DNA of 64,000 bases from Aureliella helgolandensis (GTDB lineage Bacteria; Planctomycetota; Planctomycetia; Pirellulales; Pirellulaceae), in assembly GCF_007752135.1 (NCBI RefSeq), contig NZ_CP036298.1, positions 4,278,001-4,342,000 on the forward strand, in the 5' to 3' direction. Below are positions 25,437-34,773 of this stretch, in pieces. Each line of letters begins with the position of its first letter. The stretch's first letter is position 1. The notes beneath the pieces are model-generated. The model had not been told where the DNA came from. It did no database searches and saw only the letters and a list, made by a program, of their open reading frames with translations. The position numbers were made by a program, and so were the translations under genes.

Positions 25437-26876
25437 TCAATTCCGCATGCGAACGGCCTTTTGTGACGCACCGTTCTGATGGAGCGTCACGGCATAGGCG
25501 GGGCCTGTGGCTCGAAGACTAAATTCCAGCTGAGCATCGACACCACGGTACGACCATTTCGTGGGGGAGTCTGGGAAGACCTCCTGTGTCGGTTGGTTCG
25601 TGATGCCAACCATTACGTGCCCATCTTTGACACTGACGTCAAAAATAAAGTTGGGCGTCAGTTGATAGCGTCCTACCAGACGATCCGGAGTGACTTCCTG
25701 GCCCCCAGCTCGCTTGGTTGCCAGTTCTTTCATGAGATACGCCATCAATTCGTCACAGGCTGGAAAAGCCTGGGGCTCTCCTGAGTTCGTACAGACGACA
25801 GCGGCGAAATTCGATTCGGGCAAAACCCAGATCACCGCGAACGCGTTGGTGTTGGACCCCGCGTGAGTCAGTGCGGGACCGAGTGCGGTATCTGAACAAA
25901 TCCAACCGCAACCATACTTACAACCAGGAAGCGTATAGTCGACTATTGGTTGGTGGAGTTGGTCAAACGCACCTTGCGAGCGGAGTACTGGCGAAGGACT
26001 TCCCACCAAATGCCAGCGTGCGTACTTGGCGTAATCTTCGATCGACATGTGCACCGTTCCCGCCGCTGCGTAGACCGACGGGTTTTCCGCACCTGCTAAT
26101 CTGGGATCCATGGGCGCACCACCTTCTGCCCGATGGCCCCATAACAAAGGTGGCTTGAGCTGCTCCGCTAGTTTCAGCGTCCGAAAGTCCGCCGAAGGCA
26201 TCTCCAGCGGTTCAAAAACATGTTTCGCCATCAGGGTTTCGAACGGTTCCTGCGCTCGCGTTTCCAACATGGCAGAAGCGACAGCATATCCCAGATTCGA
26301 ATAGACAAACGTCCCCCGTGCCTGCGTCGGTGGTTTGGAAAGAAACAGCGTCAGCATGCGGCGCCGTTCCAATACTGGGGATTGGCTTTCTTCGAAAAAC
26401 TTTGCCCATGCCTGGCTTGAAATCTCCGAAATATCTCCCGGCAACCCACTTTGATGCGACAGAAGTTCCTCAAGCGTTACATCACGCAGTTTGGGGTGGA
26501 TAAATTCATCGGTAGCCTTGGGCCAAACCTCTCCAATGGTTGTCTCCCAGTTGATCTTGCCGCTGTCTACCAAGACGGCGGACACGGTCGCCGTCATGGA
26601 CTTCGTGCATGAACCAAGGGGAAACCGATCGGAGAGCTCCACTTGGTCCGATGTCCCCCGTTTGCGAACTCCGAAACACTGGGAGGCCACCAACCCCTTG
26701 CCATCCACGACAGCCACGCTCATCGCGGGTACGTCATGCTTGCGGCAGATCTCTGCAAGTTTAGCAGACAGCGCCTGCTGCGTCGGAGCGTCCGCGGCCA
26801 ACACGGAAGGAAAGCATGCCGCCAGAAGCGACGATCCAACCACAATTGATACAACAATTTGCCAACAACGTCCCAT
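25437..26876 (-). CDS. Class C beta-lactamase-like serine hydrolase
   Basis: A 479-residue secreted hydrolase of the AmpC/DD-peptidase/esterase fold. It has a signal peptide (MGRCWQIVVSIVVGSSLLAA), possibly with a lipobox-like Cys at 21. The catalytic SxxK is SCTK (Ser89, Lys92) and the YxN motif is YSN (Tyr192-Asn194). The family covers beta-lactamases, DD-peptidases, D-aminopeptidases and esterases; the sequence alone does not choose, and most environmental members are esterases. ATG 26876 has GGAG 7 nt upstream, preferred over TTG 26882. Confidence 0.88.
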   Translation of the reverse strand: MGRCWQIVVSIVVGSSLLAACFPSVLAADAPTQQALSAKLAEICRKHDVPAMSVAVVDGKGLVASQCFGVRKRGTSDQVELSDRFPLGSCTKSMTATVSAVLVDSGKINWETTIGEVWPKATDEFIHPKLRDVTLEELLSHQSGLPGDISEISSQAWAKFFEESQSPVLERRRMLTLFLSKPPTQARGTFVYSNLGYAVASAMLETRAQEPFETLMAKHVFEPLEMPSADFRTLKLAEQLKPPLLWGHRAEGGAPMDPRLAGAENPSVYAAAGTVHMSIEDYAKYARWHLVGSPSPVLRSQGAFDQLHQPIVDYTLPGCKYGCGWICSDTALGPALTHAGSNTNAFAVIWVLPESNFAAVVCTNSGEPQAFPACDELMAYLMKELATKRAGGQEVTPDRLVGRYQLTPNFIFDVSVKDGHVMVGITNQPTQEVFPDSPTKWSYRGVDAQLEFSLRATGPAYAVTLHQNGASQKAVRMRN

Positions 26877-27500
26877 CGGCAATCTCCGATCCTAAAGTAA
26901 ATTTTTTGGTTGAGTGGCGTGGAACCGTGTTCGCACCGCAGGCAGCAGCGAGGCTGTAAACCATATGCTGGAGCGTCACCGTGGGGTGAAACTCGTCCAG
27001 CACTAACGAAAGAGGACAGGCAAGCAGGCTGGCAGCCCAACGGTATTGGTAACACGAAAGCACTTTGCCTTACACGGAATGACGCCAGCCCAGCACGATT
27101 TCCGTTCCGAACGAGAGTCCGTACTCACCACACTGTGTTAGGACCGACTTGAGCAAAGCAGCCATCGGTGTCCTCTGAACTCAAAAGACCGTTGCCTATT
27201 CACGCTCAGACTGGAAGAGCACGAGGCGGCGAATTGCCCCTGCCCATCCATTTCCAGTCGCAAATAATTCTTGGGCATCCCAACGCAAGGCGTGCCCAAG
27301 GGCCGTGCACGCTGCCGCATTCCCGCTACGCGACGGTCAGGGGAAATCAAACGGCTGGGGAAATCAAACGGCTGGGGAAATCAAACGGCTGGGGAAATCA
27401 AAACCTGGCGACTCAGTCTAAGGAAAGGTCTTCCCGATCAATGGTCTATGGTCGACGCCTTGAGCTTCCGATTCGTTCAGTCCGATCTTGGCTGCCAAAG
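26877..27500. other. Gene-free interval with 17-bp tandem repeat
   Basis: Upstream of the beta-lactamase-like gene and downstream of the PhoD-like gene. Besides the tandem repeat at 27340-27400 I see no gene. An open frame on the plus strand here continues antisense through the PhoD gene and lacks protein-like composition. Confidence 0.5.
27340..27400. repeat. 17-bp tandem repeat, three copies plus partial
   Basis: The unit GGGGAAATCAAACGGCT is perfect at 27340-27356, 27357-27373 and 27374-27390, followed by a partial GGGGAAATCA at 27391. There are no spacers. It lies about 100 bp beyond the stop of the PhoD-like gene. Confidence 0.9.
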
Positions 27501-29351
27501 CTAATTCAATTGGATAGTTTGGCTTGCACTTCCGACACGAGCATCTCGTACCACAATTTCCTGCGGAGAGTCCTTACCCGCTTTAATATGAAAGGCTCTG
27601 CCCTGAGGAGCTCCTGGAACGAAGGACTTTCCGGTGACTCGAACCGTATACAAGATCTCGCCACTCTCGGAATCGACAAGTTGCACGACCGGGGAATCGA
27701 CATTAAACGTCAACTCGCCCAATTTGCCCCAAGACGGCGGACTGTAGTTATCAAATTGGGAGATGGTACGTGGCCAGCCTGGGTACTGCTTAGCGGTCGG
27801 ATCGGTCACATCCACGTTTCGCGGCCAGCATTCCATGGTAATCTGACGCGTCTTGGTGTTCAAACGCACGATGCCAAATCCCGCGGCGCGGGTATTCAGT
27901 AGTTTTCCAGCGGGGCGTTTCTCTGGATTTGCGGCTGCGTAATTGGTGACTTTATTGCCAAAGCCGTCGAGGAGATCGCCCGTGTATGCGGGGCTCCCAG
28001 GCTCACGATTAAGCCCCGGCTCGAGCGGTTCCCACCAACGCAGATAAAGATTTGCGATCGAAGGAACGCAAAACGACCAGATTGCGTCACGGTGCTCGTC
28101 CACGCCGTGATGAAAGATGGTTGCCAAGTGTTGATCGCCTGCGTAATGAAACGCAAATGCTTTGCGAAGTACCTGCAACGCACGATTCCGGCCGGTTTGA
28201 GGCCAGCCATTGGAATCCATATCGGCATGCAATCGACCGTTGGCGTCGCCGTGAATGTGCGCACCACCACAGAAGATAGTTTGTGAAAGTGCAACTTTCA
28301 TCTTGGCATTATGCCAGTCTTGAGCCCAGTCATCGAGAAAATCGAGTTGCCGCTGACCAAGCAGAATGGCACCGTCCACATCGACACTCGCAGGATTGTA
28401 TTCTGGGTTGCGAATATGATCCGGACGTGGTCCCTGCTTGGGGACTCTTCCGGCCGGACCCGTTTTGAATTTGCGATCTTCTAAGATGGCAAAATCAATA
28501 TTGCCCCAATTCAAGTTGGTGAAATAGACGCCAATGCCCTGTCCCACTTTTCGTGGATCGACGGGATCAGGAAAATGGCTCGTCTGCGCGCGTTCGACCT
28601 CTTGAACGTAGACTCCCGGCTGACGATACCCGCCGTCCGCATTGCCACTGAGCGTCGAGATCTTACCGCTTTCGCCCCACAAATTCGGTTGGCCCACATC
28701 GTGGTCATCGGGCAGACAGAGCGTGGGACGGTCCTTAATGATGGCCCCGAAATCACGCCCAAATTTCAACCAAGCAGCGTAATGAAGATTGTGATCGTAG
28801 ACTTGATCTCCCGAGAAAAAGAGCACGTCCGCATCGACTCGCTGCACATTGTCGATCAGATCCTGGCGTGAAATATCTCCACCATGCGCAGGTTGAATCG
28901 AATTGCCGGTAAACCCAGCGACGACAATTTCGTCCTTATCAATTGGATTCTTACGGATGACTCCCTCGTACATTGCCTCGGTACCATGCAAGACCCGGTA
29001 GGCAGCAGCCTCCGCATCGTTCCAGTTCTCAACTCGGAACGGAGCAGTCCATCCAGGCTCAATCACCGTGGTACGAGCAACTTCAACCCACTGGCCATCT
29101 CGCTGCACTTCCAAACGAACGGTTCTGGAGTCGCTCGCTTCGAGCGGATACAGTTGCGCTGTTAGCTTGAGCGTCTTGTCATGCACCGTGTACAGGGCAA
29201 AACAAATCACTTCGCTGCGTGCAACTTCAGGGATCGTCAGAACAGCTCGCTTGGGTCGTCGCTGTGCGTTTTGCTGAGCCAGGACAGGAGTTCCCACCAG
29301 GATCAAGCCTAGACAGCACAAGGCATGTATTTGTAGTGTTCGCAAAGTCAT
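27501..29351 (-). CDS. PhoD-like alkaline phosphatase/metallophosphatase
   Basis: A 616-residue secreted protein with a signal peptide (LCCLGLILVGTPVLAQ). The metal-ligand motifs of the PhoD/metallophosphatase type are seen: GDQVYDH, then LPDDHDVG, and AGDQHLATIFHHG later. PhoD enzymes are Ca2+/Fe3+ phosphodiesterases and monoesterases that release phosphate outside the cell. The C-terminal quarter looks like an added beta domain (SPVVQLVDSESGEILYTVRV). No PHO-box could be identified. An unknown membrane protein gene lies 51 bp upstream on the same strand. Confidence 0.85.
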   Translation of the reverse strand: MTLRTLQIHALCCLGLILVGTPVLAQQNAQRRPKRAVLTIPEVARSEVICFALYTVHDKTLKLTAQLYPLEASDSRTVRLEVQRDGQWVEVARTTVIEPGWTAPFRVENWNDAEAAAYRVLHGTEAMYEGVIRKNPIDKDEIVVAGFTGNSIQPAHGGDISRQDLIDNVQRVDADVLFFSGDQVYDHNLHYAAWLKFGRDFGAIIKDRPTLCLPDDHDVGQPNLWGESGKISTLSGNADGGYRQPGVYVQEVERAQTSHFPDPVDPRKVGQGIGVYFTNLNWGNIDFAILEDRKFKTGPAGRVPKQGPRPDHIRNPEYNPASVDVDGAILLGQRQLDFLDDWAQDWHNAKMKVALSQTIFCGGAHIHGDANGRLHADMDSNGWPQTGRNRALQVLRKAFAFHYAGDQHLATIFHHGVDEHRDAIWSFCVPSIANLYLRWWEPLEPGLNREPGSPAYTGDLLDGFGNKVTNYAAANPEKRPAGKLLNTRAAGFGIVRLNTKTRQITMECWPRNVDVTDPTAKQYPGWPRTISQFDNYSPPSWGKLGELTFNVDSPVVQLVDSESGEILYTVRVTGKSFVPGAPQGRAFHIKAGKDSPQEIVVRDARVGSASQTIQLN

Positions 29352-29402
29352 TCGTTCGCCTATCGAGCGGTTGAAGTCGTCTTTAATTGATGAGGTGGAG
29401 CA

Positions 29403-30374
29403 TTAGCTAGCTGGCGTTTCCAGCGACAACGCCTCGTCGCGGAGTCCAGTGAGCTTTTCAGCTTTCGGCTCCGACTCGCCGTCGAGCTCCTGTGGCCACC
29501 ATAATACCAGAAGATACAAGGGAATGAGGAAATGAGGTGCTCGAAGCACCGCCTCATGGACATACTGATCAGCCCCCCAGTAGTTCAGCCCCCACGACAT
29601 GCCCGCGAGTGGCCGTGCGATGGAGGTCAAGAATCCCCACACCGTTGCATAGAGGACGCTCACCCGTCGAGTGTAGGGAATGCAGATCCCAATGCAAACC
29701 AGAAAATCGGCGACACCGGCCACGCGTAACATGATCTGTGCCGTTGGATACTCGACCCCCAGGACGAGAGTGGTCATGGCATAGAAATTTCCAGGCGTGG
29801 GCCAATATCCTAGAGCATAACTACCATGCCCGGTAAAGGTCATGATGACGGCGATGATGGCTGTGAAAACCGTGACGCGGTGTCGAACCCCTAGGGTGAG
29901 TGCCATCACGAGCAGCAGCGGCACTAACATTTGGCCTCCATGTTCAATAAACATAGGAAGTTGCCGCTCCGCCGATACATAGGCCGCGTAACTGAGTAGG
30001 CTCAGCAGTCCACTTCCCACGGCCAGGCCCAACATTTGAAGCCAAGCTCCCTTGCGAACGGAAATCGTTAGCAGCGTGCATCCCAAATAGAGCCACCAAA
30101 TTCTGGCGATCCAGCTTTGCACAAATCCGTCGTCGGCCCCAGTCCCCACAAAGTCTTCCCAACTGATGCCCAAGCGGGTTGCAAGATCGAAGGTTGAGTC
30201 TTGCCAGAGTAGCACACCATAGGGGCCTTCCCAATAGAAATGGGCCCATGTCCATCCGGCAAAACAAAGAAGCGCTCCTAGCCGAAGACAAGCGAGCGCC
30301 AATTTGTCTTGAATCGATGCGTTCACATTTAGCTCGGTTGATGCGTTATCGGGGAAATTGCTGGAACCAATCAT
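29403..30374 (-). CDS. Polytopic membrane protein of unknown function
   Basis: A 323-residue protein with about eight membrane helices (for example LQMLGLAVGSGLLSLLSYAA and TVFTAIIAVIMTFTGHGSY) and a short charged C-terminal tail. I recognise no family with confidence; helices near 215-250 faintly recall DoxX-type proteins. ATG 30374 has AGGA 5 nt upstream and is preferred over TTG 30389. It precedes the PhoD-like gene on the same strand with 51 bp between, so co-transcription is possible. Confidence 0.8.
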   Translation of the reverse strand: MIGSSNFPDNASTELNVNASIQDKLALACLRLGALLCFAGWTWAHFYWEGPYGVLLWQDSTFDLATRLGISWEDFVGTGADDGFVQSWIARIWWLYLGCTLLTISVRKGAWLQMLGLAVGSGLLSLLSYAAYVSAERQLPMFIEHGGQMLVPLLLVMALTLGVRHRVTVFTAIIAVIMTFTGHGSYALGYWPTPGNFYAMTTLVLGVEYPTAQIMLRVAGVADFLVCIGICIPYTRRVSVLYATVWGFLTSIARPLAGMSWGLNYWGADQYVHEAVLRAPHFLIPLYLLVLWWPQELDGESEPKAEKLTGLRDEALSLETPAS

Positions 30375-30418
30375 TGTATTCCTAGCCAAACCGCCTGCTG
30401 CTGGTCGTCATCTGGCAT

Positions 30419-30970
30419 TCAATCTGTGGGACCAACGGCTGCGTTCGACGAACGGTGACGTACTAGCAGCCCAACCACACAAATGGGTATACCCACCGCG
30501 CCTAGAGCGACTGCCACTGCGAAGCCCCCAAGCCGGGACCACAGTTCTTGCTTCATCGTACGGTTGGATACTGTGACAATCCTATCGCGGCCTGTGTCAG
30601 CGATATTCAACTGAAGGGTTGTCGCCGTTGGAACGTCAACGTAGCCAATGCTCGTTTTCTCGTTGTTTCCAATGCTCCAGTTCTGTGATGCGTCGGGAAC
30701 AAATTCGAGTTCCACTCCGTTAACGTCGCGGACGACGACCATCGCGTTTTGCGGCCGGTCAGCAGCATATTTGAGTCGCTCGCCATCAAACGTCGTCCAG
30801 TGATTGTCCCACACGTAATACCGCCCCGCCGCAGCAATCTCAGCGGTTACCGTACCGGGGACCTTGGTCTGGGAGTCCAGAGCCGCCCCACTAATCAATG
30901 GAACTAGCGTGTATGCAAATACCGCCATGCCAACGATGAAAAGTGCAAATCCAAGTGCCGCGATGCGCAT
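30419..30970 (-). CDS. Membrane-anchored protein of unknown function
   Basis: A 183-residue protein with one hydrophobic helix at each end (LGFALFIVGMAVFAYTLVPL, and GGFAVAVALGAVGIPICVVG) and about 100 residues between them outside the cytoplasm. The middle part is predicted to be beta-rich. AGGGA 5 nt before the ATG supports the start. It ends 44 bp before the next gene on the same strand, so it may belong with the membrane protein and PhoD genes. Family not recognised. Confidence 0.72.
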   Translation of the reverse strand: MRIAALGFALFIVGMAVFAYTLVPLISGAALDSQTKVPGTVTAEIAAAGRYYVWDNHWTTFDGERLKYAADRPQNAMVVVRDVNGVELEFVPDASQNWSIGNNEKTSIGYVDVPTATTLQLNIADTGRDRIVTVSNRTMKQELWSRLGGFAVAVALGAVGIPICVVGLLVRHRSSNAAVGPTD

Positions 30971-31161
30971 GGCTGTCCCTACTTAATCAAGTTGGGTTCC
31001 GAGAATCAATCAACGGTGGCAGCTTACCGATATAGTGTTCGACGCGAAGTGTAAGGGGCAGCGCCCGAAGTTTCTGGCACTGGCAGGAACGGAAGCAAGA
31101 TACCGACTCAAAGGGTACGATTTGCAGTCTTCGAACTGCAGTCTTCGAAAACCGGGCGACG

Positions 31162-31881
31162 CTAAGCGGTCAGTGGCAGTGGGCTGTTGGCAAATTGATG
31201 GTAGAGTTCTGCGATCTCGTCTTGGCCCATCACCCGTGCAGCGAAGTGCACCCGCATGCGGGCGCGACGAATCACTCCCTTCTCCATGAAGTGTCCGAAG
31301 ACTCGCAAGGTCTGCTGGTTGGCGTCCAACGGACTCTGCAATTGCACGTGAACCTGGTCCGTGGGTTCGACCAACCAGACCGCTGTGGCAACATCCGATC
31401 GACAAACCATCGCCGCCGGTCCGCGTGGGGCTGCATCGGGCAAGCAGTCCCCAGACAGCGTTCGGTGCTGGTAAACTTCCCATTGGCCGCTACTGAGGGA
31501 TTTGGAGGAAACGGCCAATACAGGTGAGGCATCGAGCAACCCGGTCTGAACGCTCATCCATAGCTCCAGTCCCCAATCCACCTTGGCGGATCGCTCCAAC
31601 CACTGCCAATAGAGTCCATACGCAAACTGATCACCAGAGGATTCCGCATAGCGTGCAATCAAATCGTTTCCCCGCACATAGACCTCTTCTGTCTTCGAGG
31701 AATGTTCAGGAAGTGGGGTGACCGACAGCAGCTCCCAAATGCATTCGGCTTCCGCTCCGCGAACCAACTGCGCGAATGAAGTCGGTGCACCGGGCACGAC
31801 GCGCAGTTGGAGATCGGAGTCCGCTGCCCCGGGGCTCCGGCCAACAACGCATTGTGCTTCAATTTCCCAAGGTGTGGTCAT
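31162..31881 (-). CDS. Unknown soluble protein
   Basis: A 239-residue protein without leader or membrane helix, rich in beta-type sequence and Trp (IYWQWLERSAK-like segment YGLYWQWLERSAKVDWGLEL). No motif is recognised. The start could be ATG 31881 or the TTG just before it; no good ribosome site is visible, which lowers certainty. It is not closely spaced to either neighbour. Confidence 0.65.
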   Translation of the reverse strand: MTTPWEIEAQCVVGRSPGAADSDLQLRVVPGAPTSFAQLVRGAEAECIWELLSVTPLPEHSSKTEEVYVRGNDLIARYAESSGDQFAYGLYWQWLERSAKVDWGLELWMSVQTGLLDASPVLAVSSKSLSSGQWEVYQHRTLSGDCLPDAAPRGPAAMVCRSDVATAVWLVEPTDQVHVQLQSPLDANQQTLRVFGHFMEKGVIRRARMRVHFAARVMGQDEIAELYHQFANSPLPLTA

Positions 31882-32033
31882 CAATTCTTGTCATCGGCTA
31901 GAGTGAATTTCAAAGGGTGAGCGCACCAATCGGCCGACCAGTATAACGGATGCTTGCAGATGCACACCGGGGAGCATGTGACGGCAATGGCGTCCGCGGA
32001 CATGCCGCGTGCACGCCAAACACCGAAACGGCG

Positions 32034-34637
32034 CTAGCGGGATTCCGAAATCTGCAATTTGCGTTTGAAGATGGTCTGCCCATTGGTGATGTATAGGTAA
32101 TGGTGTCCATCTCCGGCCAAAACACAGCTGGTTAAGGGCTGAGTCGTATCGGGGGTCGGCAGGACTCCACACATTCGGCCGGTAGGATCAAAAATCTGCA
32201 CCCCCACAGCACTCGTCACGTAATATCGACCGGCTTGGTCCACTGCCATGCCATCCCCGCGGGCAACGGCCTGATAGGGTGGTGGCTGATTGAAATCAAA
32301 TTTCCCCTCCGGATCGATCGGGCGTCGCAAAGTCATGGTAGGCATCTTCGCATCGAGGACACCGCCCTCGTTGACTCGAAATGTCCAAACATGTTGGCCA
32401 CCATATTCGGATACGGCCAGCGTTCCCTGATCGTTGGTGAGCGTGATTCCGTTGGGTCGCGCGATGCCCGTATCGACTACGTCGACCGCGCCGCTTGCAA
32501 TATTGATTCTGGTAATCTGCTGAGATTTTGTTTCTGTGATATAGACAAACCCATCTGAGCTAACGGCCAAGTCGTTGGGAATCACTCCAGTCGCGACCAC
32601 GTCGATGTGGCCAGAACGTGGATCGATTGAAATAACCTGTTGCTTGGCGCCTTGGCAGGCATAAAGCAAGCCATCGGGACCGAACTCAAGTCCACTCACC
32701 GACTCGGCGACCAATTCCGTCCGCGAGCCGTCCGCGACATTGATGCGATAGACGGCCGGTGCCCGCATGTCGGAAAAGTAAAAATTGCCATCGGCATCTG
32801 CACACGGAGCGTCCGCGAAGCCGAGATTCTCCGCCACAACTTGCCACTCTTCACCAGGGATTAACAAACGCAGCAGCGTCAAGTCGCCCTTGAGATCCCC
32901 CTGCGTATCGATCACCGGTCGATGCGTTTCATGCCTCCACAGCCACTTCATAGCCTCTGGGAATCGGCTGCCCCCGAAATCAGCATTGTGTGCATAGCCC
33001 TCGGCCCAGTCGAAGCGCAGATCATATCCCATGTATTTCAATGCGGACGCCATCCGTTGATTGGCCCACGGCCAGCTACCAAACGCATTGTCAACATCGC
33101 CACCGGTATCCGCCATGTAAACGCGAATTGGTTTGGGCTCGGTCTTGCGGACAAGTGCCGGGTAGATGTTGCCACCTCGCAAATTGGTGAAGCTCCCAAC
33201 GCTCGAGAAGACTTTTTGAAATGCGTCGGAGTGTTCCCAGGCAACCGTAAACGCACAGATGCCACCAGAACTAGAACCGCCAATTGCATGCATGGCTGGA
33301 TCAGAGGAAATGTTGTAATTCTTTCCAATTTCAGGAAGAATCTCTTCTAATAGAAAGCGTGCATAGCGATCGCCTAAACTATCGTACTCCAGCCCGCGAT
33401 TCGACACTTTTCCGTTCTTGGGCCGCGGTTTGGATTTATCATGTCCCGGATCGATGAACACAGCGATCGTCGGCGGCATGTCGCCTCGAGCAATCAGATT
33501 GTCAAACACCACAGGCACACGCCATCTTCGCGTGGGGTTGCTAAAGGATTGCCCATCTTGAAATACCATCAAAGCGGCTGGCTGCTCCGCAGAATACTGT
33601 GCCGGCACATAGACGGACCATTCTCGAATCGTATTCTCAAGAATTTTTGATTCCCAAGCGGGCATCTCAACTACGGTGCCGTGAGGAACATCATCGCTCA
33701 CAACTGCATCGGGATGTGGTTCCCACTCTGGCCGCGTCTCATTGTGTGGAAGCAATGTTGACTCTGCAGCGTCGGCCCATAGCCAACGCATTGCATCTGG
33801 GAATTCCTTTCCACCCCATTGTCCGCTGTGACCGCCTGCCGTCATAACGAGCTGATAGTTGTAGCCTGCAAACTGCAGCGCGGCAGCTAAATCCTGATTG
33901 GCCAGTGGCCAATTACCATGTAGATTGTTGAGATCCTCACGCCCTTCTTGCAAATAGACCTTTATCGGCTTGGGGGCTCTCTGTGTCTGCCGAACGAGTC
34001 CGGGATATTCCCAGCCGCCACGTATATTCGTATAGCTACCGATATGGCTCATCACCTTTCCAAACTGATCTGGACGTTCCCAGGCGGCTGTGAAGGCGGC
34101 AATGCCACCGGAGGAGATCCCACATACGGCACGATCCTGAGGGGCGTTTGAAACATTTAGCCCCTCGAGCGCCACAGGCAAAAATTCCTCCAGCATGAAG
34201 TTTACATACCGATTTCCAAGTGAATCGTATTCGAACGATCGATTGCTGCGACTGCGGGCCTTCGCTTGCGTTGCGGGAATCGTTCCTGGATTGACAAAAA
34301 CGGCAATGGTAACGGGCATCTCTTGCTGGTGAATGAGGTTGTCCATAACAGTGGGGACGCGGAACGCGCCATCTAAGTTTGCATAGTTCTTACCATCCAT
34401 GAAAACCATGAGACTCGCGGGCTGATCGGCAGAATATTGGGCGGGGACATAAACGCTGTAATCGCGCTCCGTACCGGGAAAGATTTTGCTGTCTTTGAAT
34501 ACTCCCGATTTCAGAGTACCGTGTGGCACCCCCTCATGGGTTTCTCTGGCTGCATCGGTTTGACCGAAAGATTGCCCAGCGGCTAAGGTAAAAAACATGC
34601 ACCAACAAATGGCAATTCGAAGTAGGATTGGATTCAT
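32034..34637 (-). CDS. Secreted tandem esterase fused to SMP-30-like propeller
   Basis: An 867-residue secreted protein with three parts. After a signal peptide come two alpha/beta-hydrolase esterase domains of the enterochelin/feruloyl esterase type. The first has nucleophile GISSGG near residue 172 and a GGHSGQWGG His loop; the second has GSSSGG near 454 and an EGYAHNADFGG loop. Both open with similar PHGT...SVYVPAQYSA segments, so they arose by internal duplication. From about 590 to the end lies an SMP-30/gluconolactonase-like beta-propeller (GPDGLLYACQGAKQQVISID). It probably releases esters from complex carbohydrates. ATG 34637 has a GAGA stretch upstream and is preferred over TTG 34664. 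Confidence 0.88.
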   Translation of the reverse strand: MNPILLRIAICWCMFFTLAAGQSFGQTDAARETHEGVPHGTLKSGVFKDSKIFPGTERDYSVYVPAQYSADQPASLMVFMDGKNYANLDGAFRVPTVMDNLIHQQEMPVTIAVFVNPGTIPATQAKARSRSNRSFEYDSLGNRYVNFMLEEFLPVALEGLNVSNAPQDRAVCGISSGGIAAFTAAWERPDQFGKVMSHIGSYTNIRGGWEYPGLVRQTQRAPKPIKVYLQEGREDLNNLHGNWPLANQDLAAALQFAGYNYQLVMTAGGHSGQWGGKEFPDAMRWLWADAAESTLLPHNETRPEWEPHPDAVVSDDVPHGTVVEMPAWESKILENTIREWSVYVPAQYSAEQPAALMVFQDGQSFSNPTRRWRVPVVFDNLIARGDMPPTIAVFIDPGHDKSKPRPKNGKVSNRGLEYDSLGDRYARFLLEEILPEIGKNYNISSDPAMHAIGGSSSGGICAFTVAWEHSDAFQKVFSSVGSFTNLRGGNIYPALVRKTEPKPIRVYMADTGGDVDNAFGSWPWANQRMASALKYMGYDLRFDWAEGYAHNADFGGSRFPEAMKWLWRHETHRPVIDTQGDLKGDLTLLRLLIPGEEWQVVAENLGFADAPCADADGNFYFSDMRAPAVYRINVADGSRTELVAESVSGLEFGPDGLLYACQGAKQQVISIDPRSGHIDVVATGVIPNDLAVSSDGFVYITETKSQQITRINIASGAVDVVDTGIARPNGITLTNDQGTLAVSEYGGQHVWTFRVNEGGVLDAKMPTMTLRRPIDPEGKFDFNQPPPYQAVARGDGMAVDQAGRYYVTSAVGVQIFDPTGRMCGVLPTPDTTQPLTSCVLAGDGHHYLYITNGQTIFKRKLQISESR

Positions 34638-34773
34638 GATTTCTCTACGAGGATGGGGGGACAAGCGAGCGGCGGGATGCGGAAGTTGTCCGAATGGATA
34701 GGCCCAGGCTAAGTAGCAGGCTAGGACACTGCGGTTCGAACAACACAGGATTCTAATCGGAAGCGGATGTCAG

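Noticed and set aside
27340-27400. CRISPR array
   Set aside because: The copies are contiguous with no spacers, and no cas gene is present; it is a plain tandem repeat.
27168-27902. Plus-strand open frame of 244 codons
   Set aside because: It begins in the tandem-repeat interval and then runs antisense through the end of the PhoD-like gene; no motif or ribosome site.
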